From Deltaproteobacteria bacterium (GTDB lineage Bacteria; Myxococcota_A; Polyangia; Polyangiales; Polyangiaceae), in the NCBI GenBank assembly GCA_016218915.1, contig JACRCQ010000042.1:62001-126000 (forward strand): a DNA stretch of 64,000 nucleotides. Direction: 5' to 3'. The translations under genes were made by a program, and so were the position numbers. Position 1 is the first letter of the stretch, and each line of letters begins with the position of its first letter. This document shows, piece by piece, positions 47,339 to 57,386 of the stretch. The notes beneath the pieces were generated by a model, which saw only the letters and a program-made list of their open reading frames with translations, was not told where the DNA came from and searched no databases.

Positions 47339-47538
47339 CAGGGAGCAGAGGATTCTGACACGCAACCGTGTCCCAGGGAAACTCGTCGGTTGTGCCGCAT
47401 TGGGCCGCATTCCTCGGGAGCGGCACACATCAGGATTCGAAACACACGATAAGACAAGACCCTGTCAATGGCGCGGCTCTTGCTTGGCTGTGCACTGGCT
47501 CAACTCCTCTACTTGCGAGTCGTGACACGGAGGCTTCC

Positions 47539-49278
47539 ATGCGTAGCTCGATCCGGCGGCATCTCCCTGGCCTCGCCCTGGCAGCGCTCGTTGCGTTTGC
47601 GGCGGCATGCAGCTCCTCCAACGACAGCGGCAGCGCCCCGGCTAGCGAGTCGGGCGACCATGGCGGCTCCGGGGGCTACGGCAACACGTCAGGCTCGGGG
47701 GGCAACGGAACCCACGCTGATGGTGGCCTCAGCGCAGGGGCGTCCGGGGCATCGGGCATGGGAGGAGGCACTTCGCAAGGCGGAGCGAGCGCTGGTGGCG
47801 CGGGAGGTGGCTCCGGCGCGGGCGGCGGCTCTGGCGCGTCCGGCGCTGCTGGTGCAGGCGGGATGTACGCGGACGCGGGAGCAGCCGACAGCTGGACTCC
47901 GCCTGAGTTCGACGCGCAGCCGCCGGTGGTCGACGCGGCGCCGGAAGCAGAGGCGGATGCGGACATCTGCGCGCAGCTCGATTCCTCCAAGCCGCAGGTG
48001 ATCTACCAGTCGGCCGACGATTCGAACTCCATGGCGTCGCCGGTGATCGCGCGCAACCTGATCCATCTCTACCAGAAGGTGCCTGCAGCGATCCTGCGGA
48101 CGTACGAGTTCCTGAACTACTACAACATCGCGTACGACTTCGCGCCCCAGGGGCACGTGCGGGTAGTGCCGCAGATGCGGCCAGGCAAGACGGACGGAGA
48201 GTACCTCCTGCAGGTCGGCATCCAGTCGGAGCAGGCACCGTCGCCGCGCAGGACGATGAACCTCACGTTCGTGCTCGACAACACGGGCTCGATGAGCGGC
48301 ACTCCCCTTGCTCTCGAGAAGGCTGCGGTGACCGCGATTGCCGGGTCGATGAAGCCGGGCGACCTGGTCTCCATGGTCGCGTGGAACACGAACCAGTGGG
48401 TGCTGCTCGACAACTACACGGTGACGGGCCCCAACGATCCGCAGGTCATCAGCGCGATCAGCCAGCTGAGCGCGAACGGGAGCACGGATCTGCATGCTGG
48501 GCTGGTCAAAGGCTATGAGCTCGCCAAGAAGTCCTACGACAAGGAGCTGATGAACCGGGTGATCCTGATCAGCGACGGGATGGCGAACGTGGGTGTGGTC
48601 GACGCGGACATGATCGCAGCTGAGAGCCACAACGCCGACGGAGAAGGGATCTATCTGGTCGGCGTAGGCGTGGGAAACGGCATCAACGACACGCTGCTCA
48701 ACACGGTCACCGACAAGGGGCGCGGCGCGTACGTGTACCTCGACAACACGCAGGAAGCGCAGAAGATGTTCGGAGCACGGTTCGACGAGGTGATGGAGGT
48801 CGCAGTGCGCGACATCCGCCTCGAGCTGACCGTGCCCTGGTACTTCACCCTCAAGTCCACGTCAGCCGAGCAGTCATCCACGGATCCGACCAAGGTCGAC
48901 CCGCAATATCTTTCGCCAAGCGACGCGATCGTGCTTCACAACACCTTCCTTCCTTGCTCCTCTTCGCAGTGGAATCCTGCGGACACGATCCAGGCCAAGG
49001 CGACCTACAAGCGTCCGATCACGCAGGTGCCGGGCGAGGACTCGGTGTCGTTCACGATCAACGACCTGCTGAGCGCTGACGCCACGCAGCTCAAGAAGGG
49101 GACCGCGATCGTCGCGTACGCCGAGGCGCTCAAGAAGGTCGAGGGGCTCTCGAGCACTGCGGCAAAGCAAGTGATCGACGACGCCCTGGCAGCCGTGGTG
49201 GCTGCGGATCCGAACCAGACCGATCCGGAGCTGAAGGAGATCCAGCAGCTGCTGACCACGTATCGGACGATGTTCTAG
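47539..49278 (+). CDS. Von Willebrand factor A-domain lipoprotein
   Basis: 579 residues from ATG 47539, behind a GGAGG site. A lipoprotein signal ends near Cys24 (FAAACSSS). A long Gly/Ser/Ala linker (about 30-105) and a Pro/Asp/Ala segment lead to a VWA domain (about 250-440) with the MIDAS DNTGSMSG motif, a Thr near 320 and an Asp near 350, needed for metal binding. The C-terminal third is beta-rich, like the VIT/VWA-associated extensions. Surface adhesion or complex assembly is likely. Divergent from the SGNH gene. Confidence 0.88.
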   Translation: MRSSIRRHLPGLALAALVAFAAACSSSNDSGSAPASESGDHGGSGGYGNTSGSGGNGTHADGGLSAGASGASGMGGGTSQGGASAGGAGGGSGAGGGSGASGAAGAGGMYADAGAADSWTPPEFDAQPPVVDAAPEAEADADICAQLDSSKPQVIYQSADDSNSMASPVIARNLIHLYQKVPAAILRTYEFLNYYNIAYDFAPQGHVRVVPQMRPGKTDGEYLLQVGIQSEQAPSPRRTMNLTFVLDNTGSMSGTPLALEKAAVTAIAGSMKPGDLVSMVAWNTNQWVLLDNYTVTGPNDPQVISAISQLSANGSTDLHAGLVKGYELAKKSYDKELMNRVILISDGMANVGVVDADMIAAESHNADGEGIYLVGVGVGNGINDTLLNTVTDKGRGAYVYLDNTQEAQKMFGARFDEVMEVAVRDIRLELTVPWYFTLKSTSAEQSSTDPTKVDPQYLSPSDAIVLHNTFLPCSSSQWNPADTIQAKATYKRPITQVPGEDSVSFTINDLLSADATQLKKGTAIVAYAEALKKVEGLSSTAAKQVIDDALAAVVAADPNQTDPELKEIQQLLTTYRTMF

Positions 49279-49306
49279 CGTCGGGCTTCGCGCTACATTG
49301 CGCCTG

Positions 49307-49687
49307 ATGTCCGCGAAGAAACCTCTGCCGCAGCCCACCGCAGGGCCGTTCAACAACCCGTTTGCCGCTCTGAAGGATCGCATGGGCGCGCTGCCTGCGG
49401 GATCGACCTCGCAGCCTGCAACGCCCGAAGCAACGCCAGCGCGCACGGTCCCGCGCGCAGTGGTGCGCTACGAACGCAAGGGTCATGGCGGCAAAGAGGT
49501 CACGCTGATCGAGAAGCTCGAGCTGGGCGAGGAAGAGCTGGCGAGGTGGCTGAAGGAGGCCAAGAGTGCGCTCGGGTGCGGGGGCACGGTGGCAGCCGGG
49601 GCGCTCGTGCTGCAAGGCGATCAGCGTGAGCGCGTGAAAGCCTGGCTAGAGGCTCGCGGAATCGCCAAGGTGTCCGTGAGCGGATAG
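49307..49687 (+). CDS. SUI1/eIF1-like translation factor (YciH family)
   Basis: 126 residues from ATG 49307. A disordered N-terminus (about 1-50) leads to the SUI1 fold: the RKGHGGKEVTLIEKLEL strand pair, the ELARWLKEAKSALGCGGT helix and the VLQGDQRERVKAWLEARGI end. Bacterial YciH resembles eIF1 and can alter start-codon selection. Only 28 bases separate it from the VWA lipoprotein gene. The N-terminus is longer than typical YciH and rich in Pro/Thr. Confidence 0.85.
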   Translation: MSAKKPLPQPTAGPFNNPFAALKDRMGALPAGSTSQPATPEATPARTVPRAVVRYERKGHGGKEVTLIEKLELGEEELARWLKEAKSALGCGGTVAAGALVLQGDQRERVKAWLEARGIAKVSVSG

Positions 49688-49856
49688 TGGCTGGCACAGC
49701 CCCTGGTCACCCACATCGGCTCCGTGGCATCGATGCCACGGTGCGTGTGCACGGGCCGACTGTCAGTCTGTTTACACTCCAACGCTTGGCAGCGCATTTC
49801 AGGGGCGATCTCGCGTGGTGGGAATCTGGCAGGCGCTTTGCTTGTTACGGCGCCCG

Positions 49857-50180
49857 ATGGACTGGACCGGACGAACCACCCTGACGAGCGCTGAGGCTTC
49901 GGCCAACGATCCCCAAGCCGAAGCAGACGAACCTGGGTGGCGTTCGACCCTGCTGCCTCCGCCTCCGTCCCCGCGCGAAGACCCGGGCGATGTCGAAGCC
50001 CACTCGCAGGTCGAGGTGCTCTGCCAGATCCAGAAGCAGTCCCCTCTGCCCGACAATGATCGCCTCCCCTACTGGGAAGACACGTGGCGAGGCATTGACG
50101 ACGCGTACGGCGAGGACGAGCGCCCGACGCTGCGTCGCGTGACTCCCGCTCCCCTCACCTGGCGAAGTCGGAGCGCTTGA
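49857..50180 (+). CDS. Short acidic hypothetical protein
   Basis: 107 residues, low hydrophobicity, Pro- and acidic-rich (for example PPPPSPREDPGD and DNDRLPYWEDTWRG). Start at the internal ATG 49857; an open frame from 49815 and an alternative at 49687 (65 residues in another frame) also exist. No family is recognised and the coding case rests on composition. It is convergent with the beta-propeller lipoprotein. Confidence 0.35.
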   Translation: MDWTGRTTLTSAEASANDPQAEADEPGWRSTLLPPPPSPREDPGDVEAHSQVEVLCQIQKQSPLPDNDRLPYWEDTWRGIDDAYGEDERPTLRRVTPAPLTWRSRSA

Positions 50181-50184
50181 GCGT

Positions 50185-51585
50185 CTACTGGCGTGCGATC
50201 TTCATCACGGTTCCGGTGGATGCGCCGAGGCCTTGCGTGACCCAGTAGACGTTCACGGCATCCACTGCGATTCCCCATGGAACGAGCTGCGCCGGAGCAA
50301 GGACGGAGGGCGCTCCGCCGACCGTGTGCACCTGCATGATCGAGCCGTTGTTGTCGTAGACCGCGCCCTTCCAGGTGCCTGCGTTGGACCAGTACACGCG
50401 GTCGCCATCCACAGCGATGCGGACCGGGCACGCCTGCGCTGATGCGAGCTGCACGGGCGCGCTCGCCCCCTTGGTCAGCTTCATCACTGCTCCGTCGGGA
50501 TTGCTGCACACGCCCTGCGAGAAAGAGCCTGCGCTGACCCAGTAGATGGCCATGGGCGTGACCGCGACTGCCTGGGGCGAGCTCTCTCCGGTCACGACCT
50601 GCGTGAGCGCGCCACCAGCCTTGGGAACGGAATCGATCCCATCCGCCACCGTCCAATACACTTTCGTGTCATCCAGAGCGATGCCACGTGGAGATTGCGT
50701 GCCCGAGGCCAGGCTCGACGAGGCACCGCCTGCAGTGGAGACCTTGCGAATCGAACCATCCGCGTTGGTCCAGTACGCAGTGTCAGCATCGAGTGCGATG
50801 CCTGCGGGGCCGACCGCGCTCGCCAGCATCTGAACCGCAGCGCCGTCCTTGCCAGCCAGCATCACAGCGCCGCCGCTCAGGTAGTTGACCCAGAACAGGT
50901 GAGTTGCATCGAGAGCGAGCTCGCCTGGCGAGGGCTGTGCTGTGACGAGCACCTGGTTTGCGCCACCTGCGATTGCAGCGGACCTGAGCTCTCCCTGGTT
51001 TGCCGACGCGCCCTGGTTGCTCCAGTAGACATGGTCTGCGTCGACCGCGATCCCCAAGGGCATGGGTTGCCCGGATGCGAGCGTCACAGGCACAGGGGAT
51101 GGAGTCGCGTCAGGATCCACGCCGCTGTCATCCGGCTCGCTCCCGCCATCACCTGCGCTGCCGGCAAGACCAGCGGAGCCTGCATCACCGCTCGAGCCGC
51201 CTGAGCCGCCGTCGGTGATCGTGCCGCCGTAGCCGCCATTGCCAGCCACGCCGCCTGTTCCACTCACGCCGCCGGTTCCACTCACTCCGCCTGCGCCGCC
51301 GTCCCCGCTCGAGCCGCCTGAGCCACCATCGACGTGCGTGCCGCCATAGCCGGAGCTGCCGCTCACGCCTCCAGAGCCGCCACCGGAATGATCAGGTTGG
51401 GCATCTTGAGCGGCTCCGCCGCTTCCACCACCGATGGCGTGGTCAGGGGCTGCATCTGCGCTGGTGGCGCCGGAGCCACCCTGGCTGAGCGGCGTGCCGA
51501 CTGGCGTGCCATCGCTAGAGCTGCAGGAAAGGAAGACGGCAGTGAGGGAGAAGAGGACAGAGACGAGACCGGCGGTATGACGCAT
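50185..51585 (-). CDS. Beta-propeller lipoprotein with Gly/Ser linker
   Basis: 466 residues from ATG 51585, preceded by a GAGGA site. The lipobox is FLSC near residue 21. A Gly/Ser/Asp linker fills about 45-145. The rest is at least six repeats of a YVTN/SMP-30-like blade with VDADHVYWSN, LDATHLFWVN, LDADTAYWTN, LDDTKVYWT, VTPMAIYWVS, VDGDRVYWSN and VDAVNVYWVT motifs, so a seven-bladed propeller is likely. Such proteins bind ligands or act as scaffolds on the outer membrane. Divergent from the DUF116 gene. Confidence 0.88.
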   Translation of the reverse strand: MRHTAGLVSVLFSLTAVFLSCSSSDGTPVGTPLSQGGSGATSADAAPDHAIGGGSGGAAQDAQPDHSGGGSGGVSGSSGYGGTHVDGGSGGSSGDGGAGGVSGTGGVSGTGGVAGNGGYGGTITDGGSGGSSGDAGSAGLAGSAGDGGSEPDDSGVDPDATPSPVPVTLASGQPMPLGIAVDADHVYWSNQGASANQGELRSAAIAGGANQVLVTAQPSPGELALDATHLFWVNYLSGGAVMLAGKDGAAVQMLASAVGPAGIALDADTAYWTNADGSIRKVSTAGGASSSLASGTQSPRGIALDDTKVYWTVADGIDSVPKAGGALTQVVTGESSPQAVAVTPMAIYWVSAGSFSQGVCSNPDGAVMKLTKGASAPVQLASAQACPVRIAVDGDRVYWSNAGTWKGAVYDNNGSIMQVHTVGGAPSVLAPAQLVPWGIAVDAVNVYWVTQGLGASTGTVMKIARQ

Positions 51586-51687
51586 CGTTTCCTCTGTTCG
51601 GACAAGCCTGGACGATGACGGCGGCCAGGATATCACGGAGGGAATCACCCTGGTCAACGCGAGAGCCATCCGATAGAAACTCGTGCC

Positions 51688-52473
51688 ATGGCGGAGCTGG
51701 CCGTACGGCGCCCTCGCAAGCGACTGTTCATCGGGCTCGCAGTGATGAGCTTGATGGTCGCCGCGATCAGCACGTATGGCGTGTGGGCTGTCACGTCGCC
51801 GGGGCTCGCCCGCATCCACGTCTACCTGCCGATCGTGGTGGGCGCGGCGCTGCTCATGCTGATCGCCGCGCTCGGGCTTGGCATCTTCCTGGTGGTTCTG
51901 GCGATCATCGGAGTGCCATTCCTTCGCATCGCCCAGGGGCTCGCGTGGTGGGCGATCAATCTCCTTTTCCCGGTCATCAACTTGATGGGACGTCTGCTCG
52001 ACATCAATCGTGAGACCATCGAGCACTCGTTCATCGAGGTGTCGAACGCGCTGGTGCGGCGGCGCCGTGTACGAGTGTCGCCGGATCGCCTGCTGATCCT
52101 GACTCCGCACTGCATCCAGCGCGACGTGTGTGCGCACAAGATCACCAAGCGCGCGGAGAACTGCAAGTGCTGCGGCCATTGCCAGGTCGGCGATCTGGTC
52201 GACCTTGCGCGCAAGCGGGGCGTACACCTGGCGATCGTTCCCGGCGGCACGCTGGCTCGTCAGGTGATCAAGAAGCTGCGGCCCAAGGCAGTGCTCGCGG
52301 TTGCATGCGAGCGCGACCTGGTCAGCGGAATCCAGGATGTGTTTCCGATGCCCGTGATCGGCGTGCTCAACGATCGCCCGTTCGGGCCCTGCTGCAACAC
52401 GCGCGTCGACCTGGAGAGGATCGAGGAGGGGCTCGACATGTTCCTGGAGCCTGACGGCGCACGCCCCCAGTGA
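51688..52473 (+). CDS. DUF116-family membrane protein
   Basis: 261 residues with two to three N-terminal membrane spans (about 12-32, 46-76, 86-100) and a cytoplasmic Cys-rich domain: TPHCIQRDVC, CKCCGHCQ, VACERDL and GPCCNTRV. This matches DUF116, whose role is unknown but whose Cys set suggests metal or Fe-S binding. It is probably followed in the same transcript by the VOC gene (33 bases). Confidence 0.88.
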   Translation: MAELAVRRPRKRLFIGLAVMSLMVAAISTYGVWAVTSPGLARIHVYLPIVVGAALLMLIAALGLGIFLVVLAIIGVPFLRIAQGLAWWAINLLFPVINLMGRLLDINRETIEHSFIEVSNALVRRRRVRVSPDRLLILTPHCIQRDVCAHKITKRAENCKCCGHCQVGDLVDLARKRGVHLAIVPGGTLARQVIKKLRPKAVLAVACERDLVSGIQDVFPMPVIGVLNDRPFGPCCNTRVDLERIEEGLDMFLEPDGARPQ

Positions 52474-52506
52474 GGTCGCACGCTACCCTTCGGAAGGACC
52501 CTGCTC

Positions 52507-52911
52507 ATGGCCGACAGACCGGTCGTTCGATTCCTCAGCCTGTTCGTTCCTGACTTGCAGGCGGCGCGCGAGCACTACAGCGATGTGCTCGGCATCGAGC
52601 CTGAAGCCGGCGACGACATCTGTCCTGCGAAGCATCCATTCGCGGCAGCGGGTCCGGTCGTGTTCGATCTGGAGACCATCAAGATCGCGCTCTACCAGTG
52701 CGACATGCGCGGCACCCACCCGGGAGATGTCGGGATCGGCTTGTGCCTGCAGGAGCCGCCAGATGCGCTCGCGAAGCGCGCGGGGGCTGCCGGGGCGAAC
52801 GTGTTCGTTCCTCCGCGCACCCTTCCGGGCGACCCACGAAAGATGGCAGTGTTCATGACCCCGGATCGGCACTTCTTCGAAGTGATGGGGCCGCGTCCGA
52901 GCGACCGCTAG
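52507..52911 (+). CDS. VOC/glyoxalase-fold protein
   Basis: 134 residues with two beta-alpha-beta-beta-beta modules. RFLSLFVPDLQAAREHYSDVLG is the first module's start and HFFEVMGPR the end of the second, with a metal-ligand-like Glu near 127. Members include dioxygenases, glyoxalases and resistance proteins; the substrate cannot be read. Short spacing after the DUF116 gene suggests one operon. Confidence 0.85.
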   Translation: MADRPVVRFLSLFVPDLQAAREHYSDVLGIEPEAGDDICPAKHPFAAAGPVVFDLETIKIALYQCDMRGTHPGDVGIGLCLQEPPDALAKRAGAAGANVFVPPRTLPGDPRKMAVFMTPDRHFFEVMGPRPSDR

Positions 52912-52912
52912 C

Positions 52913-53899
52913 TCAACGGCCGGTCTCGTAGCCGATGTCCTGCAGGATCGCCAGGTCGAGCGGGGTGATCACGCTGCGAGCGCCAGAGGCATCGCTGGCG
53001 TCCATCACGGGACGCTTCCCATCGCTGAGAATCCCGGAAGCAATGTGCTTGCCGTCGGCGGTGAGGGGAACGGGCCCGCCGTACAGGGCGACGGACTTGG
53101 GGCCGGTGAACGCGCCATTCTGCACGAGAGCCTTGTAGGCATCCGAGGTACCGAAGCCGAGCACGTGGCCCAGCTCGTGAAGCGCAACCGACAGGAAGTC
53201 GATCTTCCCTGCCGGGAGATCGTCCGAGGTCTCAGGGGTCGGATCGTAGAACCAGTCTTCGGCCTCGTCGAAGCCGAGCCATCCAGTCCAGGGCTCGAAG
53301 TCCGGCCCTTCGAAGCGCGTCTTGAGGCTGGCGCTGAGCGCCGGGTCCGAGACGCTGCCGATCGCGGCCGACGGCGCAGAGATCGCCAGCGAGCCATGTG
53401 CTCCGTCCATCGTGGCGAAGCCGACGAATACCATCAAATCGTCGATGGGCTTGTCGTAGACGAACACCTGGCCTGCCACGGTCGGCGTCTGGGGATTGCG
53501 GACGAGGATCTCGGTACCAGCGGGGATGTCATCAAACTCGTCGGCAAGCGCAGCGGACCAGAACCCGGCCGCGGCGATCAGCGCATTCTTCTTCTCCTGG
53601 GGAGCGAAGAGGGCCTTGTCGTCGAAGCGATAGTCGAACTCGATCGACAAACCCTTGGGCAGCGAGCCATCTTGGGCTTGGACGTCGGCGACGACGTCCT
53701 GGGGCACGTCGGCCGCGGCATCGGCGCCAGGCTCGGAATCGGGAGACACCTGATCGGGCGATGCAGCGTCCGCAGCGATCGGTTGGACCGGAGCAGCGTC
53801 GTCGCCTCCCGAGCAGGCACCCAGAGCCATGCAGCCGAGCAGGACAGGCACTTTCGCAGGACCGAAGGCACGAAGCCGGGCACAATCCATGCGCGACAT
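52913..53899 (-). CDS. Leishmanolysin-like zinc metalloprotease lipoprotein
   Basis: 328 residues from ATG 53899 (ATG 53890 is close). Lipobox MALGAC near residue 29, then an Asp/Ala-rich linker (about 32-80). The zinc motif is HELGHVLGFG (H241, E242, H245); position 251, where a classic HExxHxxGxxH His would sit, is Thr. A later His285 (ADGKHIASG) and a Met-turn RPVMDAS near 299 fit the leishmanolysin/M8-like metzincins, where the third ligand lies far downstream. So it is probably an active secreted or surface protease. Divergent from the trypsin-like gene. Confidence 0.8.
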   Translation of the reverse strand: MSRMDCARLRAFGPAKVPVLLGCMALGACSGGDDAAPVQPIAADAASPDQVSPDSEPGADAAADVPQDVVADVQAQDGSLPKGLSIEFDYRFDDKALFAPQEKKNALIAAAGFWSAALADEFDDIPAGTEILVRNPQTPTVAGQVFVYDKPIDDLMVFVGFATMDGAHGSLAISAPSAAIGSVSDPALSASLKTRFEGPDFEPWTGWLGFDEAEDWFYDPTPETSDDLPAGKIDFLSVALHELGHVLGFGTSDAYKALVQNGAFTGPKSVALYGGPVPLTADGKHIASGILSDGKRPVMDASDASGARSVITPLDLAILQDIGYETGR

Positions 53900-54018
53900 G
53901 GTACTGCGACACGAGGCGGGTGTCATTGCACATGGTCGCACGTTGCGGGTCCACGCGGTTGCCATGGGTGCTACAATTGCGGGTTCCAAGCCGGCATCGG
54001 CGACTCCGGAGGTGTTCC

Positions 54019-55392
54019 TTGGCGCACAGCGCACGCTTCGCATTGAGCGCGACGATCGCAATGAGCCTCGTCGCGAGCATTTCATGCGGAACCAACGGCC
54101 CGGATCGGCAGCCAGGCGCCGAGCCGGTGATGGTCATCGGCCAGTCGATCGCAGGGGGAGAGCCTGACACGGTCGACAAGTTCGTGGTGGCGATCCTGTC
54201 GACCTCGATCGCGACCTACATCTGCAGCGGCTCGCTCATTGCCCCGAATCTCGTGCTGACCGCGCATCACTGCGTGGCGACGACATCGACGGATCAGGGA
54301 GTGGAGTGCGGATGGACGACGTTCAGCGAGCCCTACTCGCCGGCGAGCCTGTACGTGACGATGTCCACGGACGCGATCGGTGGACCCAAGACCGGGTTCC
54401 GGCCCGTGGCCGAGGTATTCGTGCCACCGGGGAGCGACGAGTTCTGCGGCTATGATGTCGCGTTGATTCGACTGAAGGACAACATCACGTCCGGGGAGAC
54501 GAATCCGATCAATCCGAGGGTCGACCAGGACGTCGTCGACAACGAGGTCTACAAGGCGGTCGGCTACGGCAACGTCAATGACCAGAGCGGCGCTGGCTGG
54601 CGAAGGATGCGAGAAGGGCTGAAGGTGAAGTGCGCACCTGGCAATTGCGGCAGCTACTACATCGACCAGACGAGGGAGTGGGAGGGAGAGACCGGGATCT
54701 GCCACGGCGACTCCGGGGGACCAGCGCTCGACAGCAAGGGGCGCGTGATCGGTGTGGTCTCGAGGGGGAACTCGGGCTGCAGCAAGCCGATCTACGGGGG
54801 CGTGTTCGGGTGGGCCGCGTGGATCAAGTCCGTGGCGGCGGAGGCAGCCAAGGCAGGGGACTACGAGCCGGCACCGTGGGTCAAAGGCGAATCGAGCGAT
54901 CCGGCCGTGGGAATCCTTGGACAGCCAGGTGCGAAGTGCACCAAGGGCGAGGAGTGCAAGAGTGGGACCTGCGCGGCGGAGAACGAGCAGACTTCCTACT
55001 GCTCCATGGTCTGCACCGCGGAGACGAGCTGTCCGGACAAGTGGTTCTGCGACACGGACCAAGGGGTGTGCATCCAGCGCGGAGGCTTTGGCCAGAAGTG
55101 CGAATCACCGGCAGACTGCCGAAACGGGATGTGCGTGGCCGATGCGGCGGGCTCGTACTGCACACAGGCGTGCGGTGATGCTGGGGCCGTGTGCCCTGAG
55201 CCTGCGCTGTGCGCACAGGACAAGGGGTGGTGCTACCTTCCTCCCTCGCCTCCCGTAGTGGTGGATGCGGACTCGTCCGGATGTTCCGTGGGCGGCAGAG
55301 CGAGCGCTCCGTGGTACTTCGCGCTGGCGCTGATCGGCCTTGGAAGGTTGCGGCGCCTGCGGCCCAGGGCGTCGCGGCTCGGATTGCCCTAG
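54019..55392 (+). CDS. Trypsin-like serine protease with MYXO-CTERM-like tail
   Basis: 457 residues. The start is TTG 54019, fixed by a GGAGGT site 5 bases upstream and a signal peptide ([20 protein letters not shown]) that begins there; no ATG fits as well. The S1 domain has His84 (TAHHCV), Asp146 (GYDVALI) and Ser232 (HGDSGGP). A Cys-rich EGF/WAP-like stretch (about 305-420) follows. The C-terminus has SGCSVGG, a hydrophobic span and an Arg-rich end, the MYXO-CTERM sorting layout processed in myxobacteria. The last bases overlap the purF stop on the other strand. Confidence 0.9.
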   Translation: MAHSARFALSATIAMSLVASISCGTNGPDRQPGAEPVMVIGQSIAGGEPDTVDKFVVAILSTSIATYICSGSLIAPNLVLTAHHCVATTSTDQGVECGWTTFSEPYSPASLYVTMSTDAIGGPKTGFRPVAEVFVPPGSDEFCGYDVALIRLKDNITSGETNPINPRVDQDVVDNEVYKAVGYGNVNDQSGAGWRRMREGLKVKCAPGNCGSYYIDQTREWEGETGICHGDSGGPALDSKGRVIGVVSRGNSGCSKPIYGGVFGWAAWIKSVAAEAAKAGDYEPAPWVKGESSDPAVGILGQPGAKCTKGEECKSGTCAAENEQTSYCSMVCTAETSCPDKWFCDTDQGVCIQRGGFGQKCESPADCRNGMCVADAAGSYCTQACGDAGAVCPEPALCAQDKGWCYLPPSPPVVVDADSSGCSVGGRASAPWYFALALIGLGRLRRLRPRASRLGLP

Positions 55393-56795
55393 ACGCGGAC
55401 CAGGCGCAGGTGGCGCGGGGGCACGGTGTCATCGACAGCCACCGGGTAGTTGCCTGTGAAGCACGCGCCGCACAGCCCCACCTGACCGTGGCTCGACTCG
55501 TCCTGCACTGCCGCCATCAACCCCTCGTGGGACAGGTACCCCATCGAGTCTGCACCCACGTAGTCGCGGATCTGCTCGACCGTCTGGTTGGCCGCGATGA
55601 GCTCGCGCCGGGTGGGCGTGTCGATCCCGTAGTAGCAGGGCCATGCGGTGGGAGGGCTCGAGATCCGGACGTGCACCTGCTTGGCGCCAGCGTCCCTGAT
55701 CATGGTCACGATCTTGCGCATCGTGGTGCCGCGCACGATCGAGTCGTCGATGACGACCACCCGCTTGCCATCGATCAGGGCTCGTACGGTCGTGAACTTG
55801 AGCTTGACACCAAAGTGGCGGATGGTCTGCTGCGGCTCGATGAAGGTACGTCCGACGTAGTGGCTGCGGATCAATCCCATCTCGAACGGGCGTGCTGCGC
55901 GCTTGGCGTAGCCCATGGCAGAGGGGACGCCGGAGTCGGGCACAGGGATGACGATATCGCACTCGGCGGGGTGCTCCTCGGCGAGGCGGCGACCGAAGGC
56001 CTGGCGGACGTGGTAGACGCTGCGTCCGGCGATCACCGAGTCAGGGCGAGCGAAGTACACATACTCGAACACGCAGAGCTTGCAGTCCTGCTTTGCGAGC
56101 TTGCGGGAGCGAAGGCCCTTGGGACCGATGCACAGCATCTCGCCAGGCTCGATCTCGCGTACGAACCGCGCGCCGATCAGGTTGAAGCTCGTGTCCTCGC
56201 TCGCGATCACGTAGGCGGGCTTGTCCCGTCCGGGCACGCCGATCTCGCCCAGGCAAAGGGGACGGAACCCCCAGGGGTCGCGCACGGCGATCAGCTCCTC
56301 CTCGGTCAGGAAGACCAGCGAGTAGGCGCCCCGGGTCTGCGCAAGCACTTCCGCGATGCGATCGTCGAGCGCCCGCTGCGTGGAGCCGGCGATGAGGTGG
56401 ACGATCACTTCGGTGTCGGAGTTGCTCAGGAAGATCGAGCCGCGCGTTTCGAGCTTCTCCCGCAGGTCGCGCGCGTTGGTCAGGTTGCCGTTGTGCGCCA
56501 CGGCGATCGAGCCGCGCGCGTAGTCCACCGCGAACGGCTGGGCATTCCGAATGTGGCTCCCGCCCGCAGTCGAGTAGCGCACGTGGCCGATCGCCGCTTC
56601 CCCAGGCAGGCGATCGAGGGCACGCTGCGGGAACACGTCGTGCACCAGCCCCATGTCGCGATGTGCGAACAGCTGACGTCCATCGGTCGTGACAATCCCG
56701 GCAGACTCCTGGCCGCGGTGCTGCAGCGCGTGCAGACCGAGGTACGACAGGTTTGCTGCTTCGGGGTGACCCCAGATTCCGAATACGCCGCACAT
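55389..56795 (-). CDS. purF: Amidophosphoribosyltransferase
   Basis: 468 residues, normal length. First committed step of purine synthesis: PRPP plus glutamine gives phosphoribosylamine. The catalytic Cys2 follows the initiator Met (MCGVFG); the glutaminase half has RYSTAGG and NGNLTN, and the PRTase half has [13 protein letters not shown] as PRPP loop. Cysteines [24 protein letters not shown] and CGACF match the 4Fe-4S type. It overlaps the MYXO-CTERM protease gene by the tail (stop codons share bases), so transcription could interfere. Confidence 0.97.
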   Translation of the reverse strand: MCGVFGIWGHPEAANLSYLGLHALQHRGQESAGIVTTDGRQLFAHRDMGLVHDVFPQRALDRLPGEAAIGHVRYSTAGGSHIRNAQPFAVDYARGSIAVAHNGNLTNARDLREKLETRGSIFLSNSDTEVIVHLIAGSTQRALDDRIAEVLAQTRGAYSLVFLTEEELIAVRDPWGFRPLCLGEIGVPGRDKPAYVIASEDTSFNLIGARFVREIEPGEMLCIGPKGLRSRKLAKQDCKLCVFEYVYFARPDSVIAGRSVYHVRQAFGRRLAEEHPAECDIVIPVPDSGVPSAMGYAKRAARPFEMGLIRSHYVGRTFIEPQQTIRHFGVKLKFTTVRALIDGKRVVVIDDSIVRGTTMRKIVTMIRDAGAKQVHVRISSPPTAWPCYYGIDTPTRRELIAANQTVEQIRDYVGADSMGYLSHEGLMAAVQDESSHGQVGLCGACFTGNYPVAVDDTVPPRHLRLVRV

Positions 56796-56865
56796 GTGGA
56801 CGACGGCTCTGTAGCGCTAGTGGCGCGCGAATGCCAGCCCGAGCGGTTGGGTGGGGCGAGCGAGG

Positions 56866-57129
56866 CTACTTCTGGTGGAATGCACGGATTTGATCGGGCG
56901 TGAACTCGGTGAGCGGAACGATGCGCGACTTGGACTTCAGCGTGTCAGGTATCAGGTTGCGAACCGCGTTCACGTTGTCAGCGTCCACGATCGCCCAGCC
57001 TCTGTGATCCCCGGCCATGCAGCCGAACTCGTACTTCGCCAGCACGCCCGGCCCCTTGGCCAACGTGTCGTCCAACGCCTGCAGGCACTGCTCCTTCGTG
57101 TGCGGAGATTCGATCAGGTACTTCGACAT
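56866..57129 (-). CDS. Small DUF3303-like alpha/beta protein
   Basis: 87 residues from ATG 57129, with a GGGAGGGAA site; the longer frame is leader. The pattern KYEFGCMAGDHRGWAIVDADN and IPDTLKSKSRIVPLTEFTPDQI resembles the ferredoxin-like DUF3303/muconolactone-type dimeric barrel. A possible small-molecule binding or isomerase role is inferred only. It lies upstream of purF (70-base gap) on the same strand. Confidence 0.7.
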   Translation of the reverse strand: MSKYLIESPHTKEQCLQALDDTLAKGPGVLAKYEFGCMAGDHRGWAIVDADNVNAVRNLIPDTLKSKSRIVPLTEFTPDQIRAFHQK

Positions 57130-57359
57130 GGTGGTTCCCTCCCGTGGGCACCTGGATCGTCGGTGCGACGCCTGCGGTGCCGTGCTCTTCGTCATGGGGC
57201 TGAACGGGGCTCAATCAAGCGACGATCGACGGTGCGGCGGGATGGTGGTGGCAACCGGTCCCGGGTCGCCGGGTACCTCGATCATGCGCTCGGATGCAAT
57301 TGGCTGGCGCAAGCAAGAGGGCGCTGGGAAAGTCCGCTTCAGAACGACCGCGGCTCACG

Positions 57360-57365
57360 TACAAT
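57360..57365 (+). promoter_or_regulatory. Candidate -10 element of the tandem-domain gene
   Basis: TACAAT at 57360-57365 with a weak CTTCAG 17 bases upstream, giving a start about 16 bases before the GGAGG site and ATG at 57387. A short leader with a good -10 is consistent with a real start. Confidence 0.4.
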
Positions 57366-57386
57366 GGCCGTTCGTGGAGGATCCTG

